Origin: Bradyrhizobium sp. CCBAU 051011
GTDB taxonomy: Bacteria; Pseudomonadota; Alphaproteobacteria; Rhizobiales; Xanthobacteraceae
Direction of reading: 5' to 3'
DNA length: 64,000 nucleotides
NCBI RefSeq assembly: GCF_009930815.1
Contig: NZ_CP022222.1
Span: forward strand, 124,001 to 188,000
A program made the position numbers and the translations under genes. Below, piece by piece: positions 1-9,123 of this stretch. The notes under the pieces were generated by a model that saw only the letters and a list, made by a program, of their open reading frames with translations, was not told where the DNA came from and did no database searches. Positions within the stretch are counted from its first letter, which is position 1, and the number at the start of each line of letters is the position of its first letter.

Positions 1-1
1 G

Positions 2-223
2 CGGGGCCGCACGGTCTATGGCTTTCTGACGACATCACCTAACGCCATCGTCGAGCCTATCCAACCGAAGGCGATGCCGGTGATCGTGACGACCGATGAA
101 GAGCGCGATGTCTGGATGCGCACGCCGTGGGACGAAGCGAAGACGTTACAGCGTCCTCTGCCCGATGACGCCTTGAAGATCGTGATGCGTGGTGCGGACA
201 AAGAAGACAAGGCTGTCGCATGA
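2..223 (+). CDS. SRAP (SOS response-associated peptidase) C-terminus, cut by window edge
   Basis: Open frame from the left edge to TGA at 221-223, 73 residues. It contains the SRAP tail pattern [18 protein letters not shown]...[18 protein letters not shown], nearly identical to the tail of the complete SRAP gene at 41369-42097. SRAP proteins (YedK/HMCES family) form a thiazolidine link with abasic sites in single-stranded DNA through Cys2; that residue lies outside the window. It is therefore a second SRAP copy in the region. The family assignment is secure; whether the gene is complete cannot be seen. Confidence 0.85.
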   Translation, partial: RGRTVYGFLTTSPNAIVEPIQPKAMPVIVTTDEERDVWMRTPWDEAKTLQRPLPDDALKIVMRGADKEDKAVA

Positions 224-907
224 ACGTTACGTCGACTGTTTAAGTCGAGCGTTCGATTTGGCCACGTACCGACGACTTCCGCTCTACCCCCTATAAACAG
301 ACATCGTTAGCCTGCGTCGGCATGCATGCCCCGAAAAGTTTCAAACCAAATTTGCCCAGCCTAAACAAAGTTGTGCCCTGGTGGTCTTAATGATGGAACT
401 GGCGCTTTTATCTAGCGTTGGCTTCTTCGGTTGATTGACTGGTTTCTCGCACCATCCCGCGCCAACAGTGACGAGTACCGATAACGACCAAAGCCAAGGG
501 TGACAGGCGTCCGACGGGACCGACGTCTCAACGGCAAAGGGTCCAAAGGTCAGAGTCCAAACGGCCAGTGCAAAGCGAGGGTCAACCCTGCGGCAGCCGC
601 CAGTCTGTCCGCAGCTAACTGGCAACATACATGCGACACGAAGGCCGCAAGGCTTTGAGGACCATCGGTCGTTCCGGTGGTCCTTTTCGTTTGGGCGCAA
701 AATCCGTGCGGACGACGGCTCTTATCGCTTGACGCATGTTTTCAACTCAGTGATGGACAATTGTTTGGGCAGTAGTCGTTCAAAGAAATTAGACGACGAG
801 CCTGCGCTGTGGCCACTCTGGGGCAAACAACGTTAGGTCAGCAGAACTGCATTTTCCGAATCAGCGAAGTGCTGTTTCCTCCTGATGGGGGCTCGTGTGG
901 GATTGTC
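224..907. other. Intergenic, no supported gene
   Basis: After the SRAP stop I see no reading frame with coding character on either strand. The only clear structure is the hairpin at 658-684. Confidence 0.5.
658..684 (+). terminator. Intrinsic terminator-like hairpin
   Basis: Arms aggaccatcgg (658-668) and ccggtggtcct (674-684) pair with one G-T type mismatch around a 5-base loop, followed by tttcg. It lies 435 bases after the SRAP stop, so it may end a short transcript rather than the SRAP gene itself. Confidence 0.45.
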
Positions 908-1165
908 ATGCAATTCAACCGCGTCAGCGGTCTCGTCGAGGACCTGCATATATGGAGTGCGACAAGCAACGGCTTCTCCTTTGTGATCAGCTTTGAAACT
1001 TGCAGCGGTCCCGGCCTCCGCGGACGCCATGGTTACCTGGCATCTTGGCGCCCGATCCACCAAAGCCGATGCGCCATAAAGGTCGGCGGCTCTCCCTTTA
1101 TGACGCTTGTCGAGGCCGAGATCGCTTGCACCGCCATGCTCGCGCACCTGATCCGCCCAGGCTGA
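908..1165 (+). CDS. Small hypothetical protein
   Basis: 85 residues from ATG 908, with an in-frame extension possible back to 809. The middle and end (GPGLRGRHGYLASWRP, then GGSPFMTLVEAE) read like a conserved soluble domain rather than random sequence: balanced composition, regular hydrophobic spacing and a helical C-terminus. No motif identifies a function and no strong ribosome binding site decides the start. Coding status is an inference. Confidence 0.35.
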   Translation: MQFNRVSGLVEDLHIWSATSNGFSFVISFETCSGPGLRGRHGYLASWRPIHQSRCAIKVGGSPFMTLVEAEIACTAMLAHLIRPG

Positions 1166-1850
1166 TCAAAAGCTCTATCGCCATTCAACGCATCACATCA
1201 CACGTTCGCGGGTGACGTGGTAGCGCTTCGGCCTCTGCATGGACCGCATCTACCCGCCGCGCAAAATCGACCTATCCCCGTCGTTGCTCTGACGAGCGAT
1301 CCGGTCGGCCACCGCATGACTGGAGGATTGGTTCGACATCAAAGGCGGTCCACTCGCTCGGGCTTATCACGAACATCCGACCCTTGGCCTAAGGGTGACC
1401 GGCGTCGCCATTGCCCTCGCGCTCGGGTTTACTAACGAGTGCAACCTCGCCGCTCGTCGAGAGCAACGTCGAGATGGCGGAGGTCATCGCTGCTCGCGTC
1501 ACCCCCCTTCCAGGACACGACTTCGGTCATCCAATCTCGAATGACCGCCCTTGGTCCGTAGCCGAACAACGCTAAAGCATTCGTCATGTCGGGTCTCAGC
1601 AGGGGACCGCATGGCATGCGCAATTCCTCACCGCCGCTTGTGACCCAAATCGTAAATCAGCTCTAGCAGAACTGAGGCATTGGGCCATACGGTGCGATGG
1701 ATGCCACCGGCCTATGTGAAGCCCTACGCCAAGAGGCGCCGTGTGGGCTGCATTACAGGATACACGTTGGCAGCGACCTTGGTCCGAGATATCCGTGGGC
1801 GGCGGGAACGGTCGCGGCCGCAAGCGCTTGGAGAATGCAAGGAGATTGAC
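1166..1850. other. Intergenic, no supported gene
   Basis: Several short open frames overlap here on both strands, but none has a ribosome binding site plus a protein-like composition. The last ~170 bases are the in-frame extension upstream of the next gene and are probably leader. Confidence 0.4.
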
Positions 1851-2240
1851 ATGGAATTCAGGCAACTTCTCGTGCTGAGTGCCGTAATGCTGACGATGAC
1901 AGGGGGGCCCAGCTACGGTCAGGGCGGTAAAGAACCCTACGTGCGAGTGGCCGAGATCGAAATCGATCCGGTCCAGTTGGAGGCTTACCAGGCCGCAGTC
2001 AAGGAACAGATCGAAGCGGCCCTCCGGATCGAACCAGGTGTGTTGGCCTTGTATTCCGTCGCCGACAAGGAGAATCCGGCGCACATCACCGTCTTTGAGA
2101 TATACACGGACGTGGAAGCATACAAAACGCATCTTGAAACGGCTCATTTCAAAAAGTACAAGACCGCCACTCAGGACATTGTGAAATCACTAAAGCTTCG
2201 CGAGACGGTACCTATCCTGCTTGGCGTCAAGCGAAGGTGA
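1851..2240 (+). CDS. Secreted antibiotic biosynthesis monooxygenase (ABM)-like protein
   Basis: 129 residues from ATG 1851, chosen because aaggag lies 7 bases upstream and translation begins with a signal peptide (MEFRQLLVLSAVMLTMTGG..SYGQ, cleavage near residue 24). The mature part has the dimeric alpha/beta-barrel ABM pattern: YVRVAEIEIDP, EAYQAAVKEQIEAALRIEPGV, then FEIYTDVEAYKTHLETAHFKKY. Relatives are putative quinol monooxygenases or heme-pocket-less ABM proteins; a periplasmic location is inferred from the signal. It stands alone, 116 bases before an insertion element. Confidence 0.75.
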   Translation: MEFRQLLVLSAVMLTMTGGPSYGQGGKEPYVRVAEIEIDPVQLEAYQAAVKEQIEAALRIEPGVLALYSVADKENPAHITVFEIYTDVEAYKTHLETAHFKKYKTATQDIVKSLKLRETVPILLGVKRR

Positions 2241-2356
2241 GCTTGTTCGATTGTCACAAATTTTTGCGAGTCATCCCGCGATCCATTCGTCTGTAATGCT
2301 AGGCACTTCGCGCGCTAGTTTGCAGCTAGTTCGGGGCTCAGCCTGAGTCAGCTTCT

Positions 2357-3849
2357 GGCCGATTGTGTTGAAAAAGGCGGCTGTTGCGACGCAGAGATAT
2401 CAGTGATTCAGTCTGTCTAATTGGCAGGACTGAAGGTCATGATGGGGCATCGGCAAATCGAACAAGCTGCGTTGTTCTATGAGTTCTCGCTCGAAAGGCA
2501 CATCCCGGCCGACCACCTACTCCGGTCGATCGATAGGTTCGTAGAGCTTGAGGACCTGCGACGGGAGCTGGCGCCGTTCTACAGCAACATCGGACGACCT
2601 TCGATCGATCCCGAACTGATGATCAGGATGCTCCTGGTGGGCTATTGTTTCGGCATACGATCGGAGCGTCGCCTCTGCGATGAAGTCCACCTCAATCTGG
2701 CGTACCGCTGGTTTTGCCGGCTGGGACTGGACGGGGCTGTCCCCGATCACTCGACCTTCTCGAAGAACAGGCACGGCCGCTTCCGTGAGAGCGATCTCTT
2801 CCGTCGCGTGTTCGAGGCCGTCTTGCGCCACTGCATCCGGGAGCGGCTAGTCGGTGGCGAAGGGTTCGCGGTCGACGCGAGCCTGATCAAAGCGGATGCC
2901 AATCCGGCAGAAGGGTATCGAAGGCAGCAAGGGGCTTCCACCGGAGGCCGCGGGTCGAGCAATCGATGAATACCTTGCCGTTCTTGATGATGCCGCGTTC
3001 GGTGCTGCGACGGAGGTCACGCCGAAGTTCGTGTCGCCCTCCGATCCGGCGGCGCGCTGGACGGGAGCGCACGGCGGACAAGCTTACTTTGCGTATTCGA
3101 CGAACTACTTGATCGACGTTGAGAACGCGATCATCGTCGATGTCGAGGCGACCACGGCGATCCGCCAGGCGGAAGTGTTGGCCGCCAAGCGCATGATCCA
3201 ACGCTCGCTCGAACGGTTCGATCTTTATCCGGGCCGGATTCTTGGTGACAGCGCCTATGGCTCCGCCGAGATGCTGGGGTGGCTGCTCTACGAGCACGGG
3301 ATCGAGCCGCACGTGACCGTCTTCGACAAGTCGGCCCGCACCGACGGGACCTTCTCGCGCGAGGACTTCACCTATGATCATGCCGGGGATATCTATCGTT
3401 GCCCCGGTGGCAAAACCCTCACCACCACAGGGACGCCGGTGAACGACGATGCGACGATCCTCTACCGTGCGAGCAAGCACGATTGTCAAGCATGCTCTCT
3501 GAGAAGCAGGTGTTGCCCCAACACTCCGGCCTGCAAAGTGCCGCGCTCGATCTACGAGGGCGCTCGCGACATGGCGCGCGAGATCGCAAGATCATGGGAA
3601 GGCCGCACTTCACGTCGGCTCCGGAAGAAGATCGAGATGCTGTTCGCGCACCTCAAGCGCATTCTCAAGCTCGATCGGCTACGACTAAGGGGTCCGAATG
3701 GCGCACGTGATGAGTTCACCCTCGCTGCAACCGCTCAGAACCTTCGTAAAGATGGCCAAGCTGATCCCGATGCCCATCAAGCCGACTCGTCCGCGGAACA
3801 GCGGGCGTTCACGACGAAACTACTGCCGCCTTTTTCAACGGAATCGGCC
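2357..3849 (+). mobile_element. IS1182-like insertion sequence (1493 bp)
   Basis: Terminal inverted repeats of 25 bp with two mismatches: 2357-2381 and 3825-3849, including the exact 15-base match gttgaaaaaggcggc / gccgcctttttcaac. A direct repeat cttct flanks the element immediately (2352-2356 and 3850-3854), consistent with target-site duplication. The single transposase frame inside is broken twice, so the copy is probably immobile unless helped in trans. Confidence 0.85.
2439..3849 (+). pseudogene. IS1182-family transposase, twice frameshifted
   Basis: The N-terminal part (ATG 2439; HIPADHLLRSIDRFVEL, RPSIDPELMIRMLLVGYCFG, VPDHSTFSKNR) is in one frame to about 2960. The rest (HGGQAYFAYSTNYLIDVEN, GDSAYGSAEMLGWL, then the Cys-rich insert CQACSLRSRCCP) continues in another frame from about 2900. 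A second shift at about 3757 is evident: NLRK is followed by KMAKLIPMP only when the frame is changed. Order and motifs match IS1182 DDE transposases with an N-terminal DUF772-type domain. Two indels make a functional product unlikely. Confidence 0.85.
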
Positions 3850-4207
3850 CTTCTCGGACCTCGTGCAACGTCATCTTCTGCGTCGTTGTTGGCGGATAAG
3901 CGGACATCGCGGATTTACCCTTAGGTCAGAGCGGCTCACTTTTAAGGAGCCGACCACAGAGTCATTGTCCGCCGCCGACCGCGTGATGCCGCGTTCGCGG
4001 CGTCGGAGATCTCTCGCAGCGGCGGAGCGCTCACCGACGGCCGGTCGGCAGTGAGCGGGAGACGGCTCCACTCACGCGGGGCCGTCTCCATTTCGCGGGG
4101 CGTGCCCTTCCCCCGTGACGACCAGAATACATAGGAACGTTTGGCTCATAGCCGGCTTTGGTATTCGCGCCGGGAATACCGGCGCTGACTGACCGGAGAC
4201 TATGATT

Positions 4208-4232
4208 GCCCCAACTCCCAGCTGGGGCTTTT
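4208..4232 (+). terminator. Intrinsic terminator-like hairpin
   Basis: gccccaac (4208-4215) pairs with gctggggc (4221-4228) with one mismatch, followed by tttt. No annotated plus-strand gene ends just upstream, so it is an orphan that could end a small RNA. Confidence 0.45.
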
Positions 4233-4393
4233 AAGCAGAGCCGCAGAGAAGTGATGCGAACCTCGGATTGACTCCCCGCGAGCGTGCCGACATGCCTTGG
4301 ATCCTTGTGTGTTTTGGCCCATCTCATTGTCGTGACGATCGCTAGCGTCATTTTCGGCCTGCCGTGAAGCGCAGCGCGCACGGCGTCGAATGC

Positions 4394-4452
4394 GATGGGT
4401 TATTACTCTGCTGCTTCGTGAGACCTGCCGCCTCGGAGGCGAATAACCCATC
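4394..4452. repeat. Perfect 11-bp inverted repeat with nested hairpin
   Basis: gatgggttatt (4394-4404) and aataacccatc (4442-4452) are exact reverse complements. The 37-base interior contains a second hairpin, cgcctc/gaggcg. It could be a folded non-coding RNA or a DNA element remnant; the sequence does not decide. Confidence 0.5.
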
Positions 4453-4601
4453 CGCAGCCAAGCCCCCTTTCTAATGCATGAGCATCGGTCGACTACGCCC
4501 GAGGAGTTGGTCGCGCGCACGCTAACACATCGAGTTCGATAGCTTGAGCCGGCAGAGGCCGCCAACAATGCGCCATCGTTGGCGGCAGTAGAGCGACGGC
4601 C

Positions 4602-4615
4602 TTGATCTAGATCAT
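4602..4615. promoter_or_regulatory. FNR/FixK-like box
   Basis: ttgatctagatcat matches TTGAT-N4-ATCAA except the last base. It sits just past the 3' end of the minus-strand operon with no clear downstream gene, so its target is unknown. Confidence 0.35.
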
Positions 4616-4635
4616 GCGATTTTGAGGCGGTGCGC

Positions 4636-5082
4636 CTAACGGCGCTTCGCCGCATCCCTGTCGCCCTTCCAAGCCGAGAACGCCTTAAACGCTTCCAGCC
4701 TGACTTCCTCGCTTGGCTTGGTGTCGGGATGCAGCGCCTTCGCAATCAGGCTGCCTGCCTTGAAGGTCAGGCCACCCGCCTTGGTGATCTCATTGTTGTA
4801 CCAGTCCCACATCTGACGAAGCTTGAATTGCAGCTCCTCGTTCTTCTGCTTGAGGTGGGCAACTTCGCTGGCCGCCTTGGTCTGGGCAGACTTGGCGGCA
4901 CTCTCCCGGCAAGCAAGCGCGTTCTCTAGGTCGAGTACGCGCTGGTGAAGCAGATAGTTCTCGGCCTGTGCAAGTGCCAGCTCGGCCTTGGTGGTTGCGG
5001 CACGCAGTGCCTCGATGTCCGCGGTCCGCCTCGTGCGCCAGCGCGCCTGCCTTTCTGCACTGCTTATCACGATGAAAGCCAT
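4636..5082 (-). CDS. Coiled-coil hypothetical protein
   Basis: Minus-strand frame; I prefer the ATG at 5082 (148 residues: MAFIVISSAERQARWRTRR..) because the SSAERQARWR start resembles related small rhizobial proteins. A GTG at 5187 that overlaps the TGA of the DsrE-like gene upstream (GTGA) is a real alternative and would couple translation. The body is long amphipathic helix rich in Ala, Glu, Arg and Gln, with a conserved-looking MWDWYNNEI stretch and a basic C-terminus. Cytoplasmic, function unknown. It is the last gene of a four-gene operon. Confidence 0.6.
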   Translation of the reverse strand: MAFIVISSAERQARWRTRRTADIEALRAATTKAELALAQAENYLLHQRVLDLENALACRESAAKSAQTKAASEVAHLKQKNEELQFKLRQMWDWYNNEITKAGGLTFKAGSLIAKALHPDTKPSEEVRLEAFKAFSAWKGDRDAAKRR

Positions 5083-5183
5083 CGGTCCAAATCTAACATG
5101 ATAACACTCCCCCGTCCGGCATGAGATCAGATCGAGATGGCCCGCCATCGTGAAACGCGGCCGTTCCTGATCTGGACGCCGGT

Positions 5184-5696
5184 TCACGGCTTGACGTAGG
5201 TCCAGCCATGCTCCTGCAGTTCCATCACGCGCACTACGCCTGACCTCACGACCTTAGCTTCCGAGATGAGCGGAATCTCCTTGCTTTCGACCTTGCTCAT
5301 GTATTCGCGGGTATTGCCGCAGGCTTTGAAGGAAATTTCCGGACTGCTCAGCGCAAGCGCCTCGATTCGCGCTTTTACCGGCGAGGTGTCGTCGCGCAGC
5401 ATATGAAGGCCAGGGCCAAAAGTGACAACCTCGATCGACACTTTCTCGCCGAGATCCTTGTAATATTGGACGACGTTGCTCGCATTGTTGAGCGCAAGGT
5501 TCATCATCGCCGTGTCGTTGCTGTTCAATTGCAGGATAAGGCGGTGCTGCTTATTGGTATCCTGAGGGAGGTTCGTTTTGGTAACCGCACTCTGCGCTGA
5601 TTGTTGCTTGTTCACCTTCGCTTCCGACGACGGCACGACCAAGAGCAGTGCTGCAATCGCCGTCGCGGCTCCTACCATTTTCCTGAGGCTCGTCAT
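5184..5696 (-). CDS. Periplasmic DsrE-family-like protein
   Basis: 170 residues with an N-terminal signal peptide (MTSLRKMVGAATAIAALLLVV, mature from about residue 27). The rest follows the DsrE/DsrF-like fold: RLILQLNSNDTAMMNLALNN (first strand and helix), SIEVVTFGPGLHMLR, then a single Cys in FKACGNTREYM and a final VVRVMELQEHGWTYVKP. That C-terminal form is typical of secreted DsrE-like proteins of sulfur and small-thiol metabolism, whose exact role is unknown. The start ATG has ggaag 10 bases upstream. It lies 24 bases after the TagO-like gene, in one operon. Confidence 0.7.
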   Translation of the reverse strand: MTSLRKMVGAATAIAALLLVVPSSEAKVNKQQSAQSAVTKTNLPQDTNKQHRLILQLNSNDTAMMNLALNNASNVVQYYKDLGEKVSIEVVTFGPGLHMLRDDTSPVKARIEALALSSPEISFKACGNTREYMSKVESKEIPLISEAKVVRSGVVRVMELQEHGWTYVKP

Positions 5697-5720
5697 GGAG
5701 TTCTTCCGATCTGGTGGCCA

Positions 5721-6338
5721 TTAGTTGCGTGGCCCGGCAACGACGTGTGGCCATTTGCACGCCGCTGCCAGCTTCTCTCGCGCCGTCTTTAATCCGCCGA
5801 GCGAAAAACGCCCGTCTTGGGCGACACCCGATCGAGTGGTGAGTCGAACCGCAATGTGACCGTCCTCGGGGAGCGACTGCAGCAGGCCTACGATGTCACC
5901 TGTGAACGCAGCGCCGGCTCCAAACGACGGCGAACCTGCCGCAAGTTGCACCGGCTGATCGCTATTCACGCGATAGGTAATTCTGTAGCCCGAACTGCTG
6001 CGAGAGACGGCCGGTCCTGAGACCACCAGCTCGGTACGGCCACCGCGGCAGTAAATGGCGAGCTGCATCGACGAGCCCTCGGAGCCCGCGGTGGCGGTCA
6101 CCATCGGCGTATAATTTACCGGCGAGGTAGTCTCGCTGATGATCCAGTTGTCGCCGGCCCTCGCCGCGCGATCCGGCGCTGCGATATCACGCGAGAGTCT
6201 GTCCAGACATTCCAGGCGCTCTGCATCCTCTATGATGATGGAGCAAGCGCGAAGATGCGCCATTGGATCGGCCGCGCCTTGCGCAAAAGCGATCCCGCTA
6301 GCAACTTCGAATGCGATGGATAGAAGGATCGCCTTCAT
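5721..6338 (-). CDS. TagO-like (type VI secretion VI_minor) secreted protein
   Basis: 205 residues from ATG 6338, which overlaps the TGA of the upstream gene (ATGA at 6335-6338), implying translational coupling. Signal peptide at residues 1-20. After it comes the pattern CSIIIEDAERLECLDRLS, NWIISETTSPVNY, a central beta domain with a second Cys (LAIYCRGGRTELVVS) and a final AACKW. This C...RLxCxD...W...SP...C...CxW layout matches the TagO/VCA0118 family linked to type VI secretion, but no T6SS gene is in the window, so a T6SS role is not supported here. Product is probably periplasmic. Confidence 0.55.
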   Translation of the reverse strand: MKAILLSIAFEVASGIAFAQGAADPMAHLRACSIIIEDAERLECLDRLSRDIAAPDRAARAGDNWIISETTSPVNYTPMVTATAGSEGSSMQLAIYCRGGRTELVVSGPAVSRSSSGYRITYRVNSDQPVQLAAGSPSFGAGAAFTGDIVGLLQSLPEDGHIAVRLTTRSGVAQDGRFSLGGLKTAREKLAAACKWPHVVAGPRN

Positions 6339-7369
6339 CGCGACGCCCGGGGTGCGCGCGCTTGACGATCCAGCCATTCCTGCGCCGCCGCAAAGCGATC
6401 GAGGCCAGGGACTGTCGCAGCGAGATTGATCGACTTCCATTTCGGGTCGAAGCCCGGGCCTTGCAGCCTGCCTATACGCGAAAACAGCATGTCGACAAAG
6501 CGGGCGACGCGCTGATAGCGGTTTGTTTTTGCGGCCCAATTGAACGCGACCAGTGCGGTCGGTACCGCAATCGTTGACACTTGTTCGCCTTGCTTGATCA
6601 GTCCAGGGTATTCGGCGGCCTCCAACACCCCGGGAAGATAGTAATCCTCGAATTTGCTTTCGTATTCTACCGGAAGGAACTTGAAGCCCGGCTCCCAGCG
6701 TCCCTTTACGAAGGCGTCAACCGGCTTCGACGTGATGAAGACGACGGCTGCCATCTCGCCTTTGCGCATCTGCTCCAGTGCGACCTGATGCGGAATGAAA
6801 GTCTTTTCTGCATTGATGCCTAGGCGGCTGAAGATCAGTGGCCCCGAATATGCCGCAGCCGTGCCCTGGGTGTTGAAATTTACCTTCTTGCCAGCGAGAT
6901 CCTGCAAGCTCTCGATCTCAGGGCGGACAAAGATATGCAGCTCCGACGGGAAGAGATTGAGCAGGTAAGTGATCCGACGCCGGATCTCCGGCACCTGAAT
7001 CTTGTACTCTTCGAGCGCGTCGGAATTGATGATCGCCGTATCAACGCCACGCAAATAGAGCAGCGAGTTCAGATTTTCCGTGGCGCCCCGAGTGACGATC
7101 GGCAGGACATGCAAATTCGGGCCGTCATCGACGACGCGGGCTATCTCGGCCGCGAGACGTAGGGGCGCACCTTCGAGCAAGCCGCCGGCGAGGCCTACGG
7201 TCCAGGCGTTCATCTTCTCTTTTTCGATTTGTGGTAATACACGGCGGACGTCTGAGGCTCCGCCCTTGGCGGTTTGCGCGCATACGTCAGTCGATAGAAG
7301 CATCAGGAGAACGGGCGTCCACGCGGCGAGCAGCAGCAACGAACGTGGTTTTGCGGCGATGTTGTTCAT
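6335..7369 (-). CDS. TAXI-family TRAP transporter solute-binding protein
   Basis: 344 residues from ATG 7369, with ggagg 8 bases upstream. A hydrophobic N-terminal segment (RSLLLLAAWTPVLLMLLS) serves as signal. Then NAWTVGLAGGLLEGAPLRLAAEIARV, the domain-linking RGATENLNSLLYLRGVDTAI and VNFNTQGTAAAYSGPLIFSRLG follow the TAXI substrate-binding fold. TAXI receptors pass substrates to a fused DctQM permease; no permease gene is here, and the first gene of the operon being an orphan receptor suggests sensing or an unlinked transporter. Operon order: this gene, TagO-like, DsrE-like, coiled-coil. Confidence 0.8.
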   Translation of the reverse strand: MNNIAAKPRSLLLLAAWTPVLLMLLSTDVCAQTAKGGASDVRRVLPQIEKEKMNAWTVGLAGGLLEGAPLRLAAEIARVVDDGPNLHVLPIVTRGATENLNSLLYLRGVDTAIINSDALEEYKIQVPEIRRRITYLLNLFPSELHIFVRPEIESLQDLAGKKVNFNTQGTAAAYSGPLIFSRLGINAEKTFIPHQVALEQMRKGEMAAVVFITSKPVDAFVKGRWEPGFKFLPVEYESKFEDYYLPGVLEAAEYPGLIKQGEQVSTIAVPTALVAFNWAAKTNRYQRVARFVDMLFSRIGRLQGPGFDPKWKSINLAATVPGLDRFAAAQEWLDRQARAPRASR

Positions 7370-7917
7370 CTCTACCCTCCACCAAGGGCAGCCTCTTAGA
7401 CAGCGCCAATGCAAGCGTGATCTTCTCACTGGCGCGCGTCGAGTCGGTCCTACGCCTTCCTAAGGAGCCCATAGCGGGAAAAGGTGGCAAGGTCTGCCCA
7501 ATAGTGAACGGAACACGGATGATAAAGAGCAACGAAGGGGAACTGATTAGGCCGACAAAGTGAAGCCGCCCCCAAAGGGCGTGAGCGGGGCACCTTAAGT
7601 TAAGGCTTGCGGAGCCCACAAGTAACGCTACGTCCTCGAACACCAGATTAGAAGCGTTTCGCGATTGACGTGTCTGTTCTGCAGCCAACACTGGAACAAC
7701 GAAATCCTCGGCTCAATTCCCTCGGGAATTTTAGGAAAAGTACCGAGCGCAATGTTTTCGAGCTCGTCCGGATAGATCAGGATCGATCTCGCGCACCACG
7801 GGAGAGAAGGGAAGCGCGGCGGCTGATGGTTGTTTTGTCGTTACCTCACTGGGCACGACCTTGGCTGAGGGGGATGGGAATGAGTTAATGGCCTTTGTAG
7901 TGCTCGACCAAACTAGG
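7370..7917. other. Intergenic, promoter region of the TAXI operon
   Basis: No coding frame is supported on either strand. The divergent space between the TAXI gene start and the IS3 element should hold the operon promoter, but I see no strong -35/-10 pair. Confidence 0.4.
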
Positions 7918-7945
7918 TGATCTTCCCCCGAAAAAATGGACAGGG

Positions 7946-8806
7946 TTAAGCTGCTTTTAGCTCCATCTCGATCGGGCTGATAAAGCCGATGGCGGAGTGA
8001 CGACGAGTCCGATTGTAGAAGCCCTCGATATAGGCAAAGATATCCCGTGTGGCTTCTGCCCGTGTTGCATAGTGCCTGTGGTGGACGAGCTCCGTCTTGA
8101 GCGTGTGAAAGAAGCTCTCCATCGGAGCATTGTCATAGCAGTCGCCCTTGCGGCTCATTGACGCCCTGAGGCCGGCGGATTGCATCAGCTTGCGGTAATC
8201 CGCCGAGGCATATTGAACGCCGCGATCGGAATGGTGGATCAGGCCGGCACTTGACCGCTGCGCCGAGATCGCCATCCGCAAAGCCGCCAAGGGCAGGTCG
8301 GCGCGCAAATGATCCGCCATCGCCCAGCCGACAATCCTGCGGCTGTACAGATCCATGACGGCGGCCAGATAGAGCCAACCCGGATCGGTCTCGATGTAGG
8401 TGATATCGGCCAGCCAGATCTGGTTCCGAGCAGTGGCGATGAAGTTGCGGTCGAGCAGATTCGGGGCGATCGGCAGGTCGTGGCGGCTGTCGGTGGTCCG
8501 CACCCGGCGTGGCCGCGCCATGATGGCCCTGATGCCGTGACGCCGCATCAACCGCTCGATGCGACCACGGCTCGCCCCGCGGCCCTGAGCCTTCAACTCG
8601 ACATGGATACGCGGGCTGCCATAACGCCCGCGGGTGTCGCGGTGGACCCGCCTGATGTCGTCGACGAGGTCACGATTGGCAGCAGATCGTCGGCTCTCCG
8701 GGCGCGAGCGCCAGGCATAATAGCCGGCCGGCGAGACGCCGAGCACGTCGCACAGGAGCGTCACCGGATAGTCGGCGCGGCGATCTTCGATGAAGCGGAA
8801 TCTCAT
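7946..8806 (-). CDS. IS3-family transposase OrfB (DDE integrase)
   Basis: 286 residues from ATG 8806; the same frame extends upstream through the slippery site, so the active product is probably an OrfAB fusion. HTH_21 region (GYYAWRSRPESRR, RYGSPRIHVEL) precedes the rve catalytic core: first Asp in WLADITYIETDPGWLYLA, second Asp in IHHSDRGVQYAS, Glu in DNAPMESFFHTLKTE. All three catalytic residues are present. Ends with YNRTRRHSAIGFISP, as usual for the family. Confidence 0.9.
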   Translation of the reverse strand: MRFRFIEDRRADYPVTLLCDVLGVSPAGYYAWRSRPESRRSAANRDLVDDIRRVHRDTRGRYGSPRIHVELKAQGRGASRGRIERLMRRHGIRAIMARPRRVRTTDSRHDLPIAPNLLDRNFIATARNQIWLADITYIETDPGWLYLAAVMDLYSRRIVGWAMADHLRADLPLAALRMAISAQRSSAGLIHHSDRGVQYASADYRKLMQSAGLRASMSRKGDCYDNAPMESFFHTLKTELVHHRHYATRAEATRDIFAYIEGFYNRTRRHSAIGFISPIEMELKAA

Positions 8807-9123
8807 GTCCGTGTTCCAGCAAAGATCGCGATCGACTTTTTTAAAATGTCGCGCTCCATGCGCAGCCGCTCGTTCTCTCGCTGCAAACGCGCGATCTCTG
8901 CCGCGTGGTCCGCCGACGGCAGCGTCGCCTGCGTTGTGGGGCGCCGCGTCGCCGCCGTCGGCTCCAGCCGAGCCCCTCGCTGCTCCATCCACCGCCGCAG
9001 CACGGAATCGCGCAGCCCAAGCTCCTTGGCAACAGATCCGATCGAGCGCCCGCTCGACGCTACGAGATCAACCGCTTGCCGCTTGTAGTCGTCCGTAAAC
9101 GACCGACGTTGACGTCCTTCCAT
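8803..9123 (-). CDS. IS3-family transposase OrfA
   Basis: 106 residues. N-terminal helix-turn-helix of the IS3 OrfA type (RRSFTDDYKRQAVDLVASSG, SIGSVAKELGLRDSVLRRW) binds the inverted repeats. A leucine-zipper-like segment follows (EIARLQRENERLRMERDILKK). The frame ends after the slippery site, overlapping the start of OrfB by ATGA (8803-8806). Confidence 0.9.
   Translation of the reverse strand: MEGRQRRSFTDDYKRQAVDLVASSGRSIGSVAKELGLRDSVLRRWMEQRGARLEPTAATRRPTTQATLPSADHAAEIARLQRENERLRMERDILKKSIAIFAGTRT
8836..8842 (-). other. Programmed -1 frameshift slippery heptamer
   Basis: Read on the minus strand the bases are AAAAAAG in OrfA phase tta-aaa-aag, the classic A-AAA-AAG slip site; a -1 shift continues as aaa-aaa-gtc into OrfB. 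Position inside the OrfA/OrfB overlap supports a functional role. Confidence 0.8.

Larger units (their letters stand above)
3855..4635. other. Gene-poor interval with structured elements
   Basis: No protein-coding frame is supported. The interval holds a gagacggc/gccgtctc hairpin (4059-4088), a terminator-like hairpin at 4208-4232, a long inverted repeat at 4394-4452 and an FNR/FixK-like box at 4602-4615, each listed or discussed separately. Confidence 0.5.

Noticed and set aside
5721..6338. TagO-like gene as evidence for a type VI secretion locus
   Set aside because: No tss gene occurs in the window.
8309..9088. Plus-strand open frame opposite IS3 orfB
   Set aside because: Shadow of the transposase; no start signal and arginine-rich composition.
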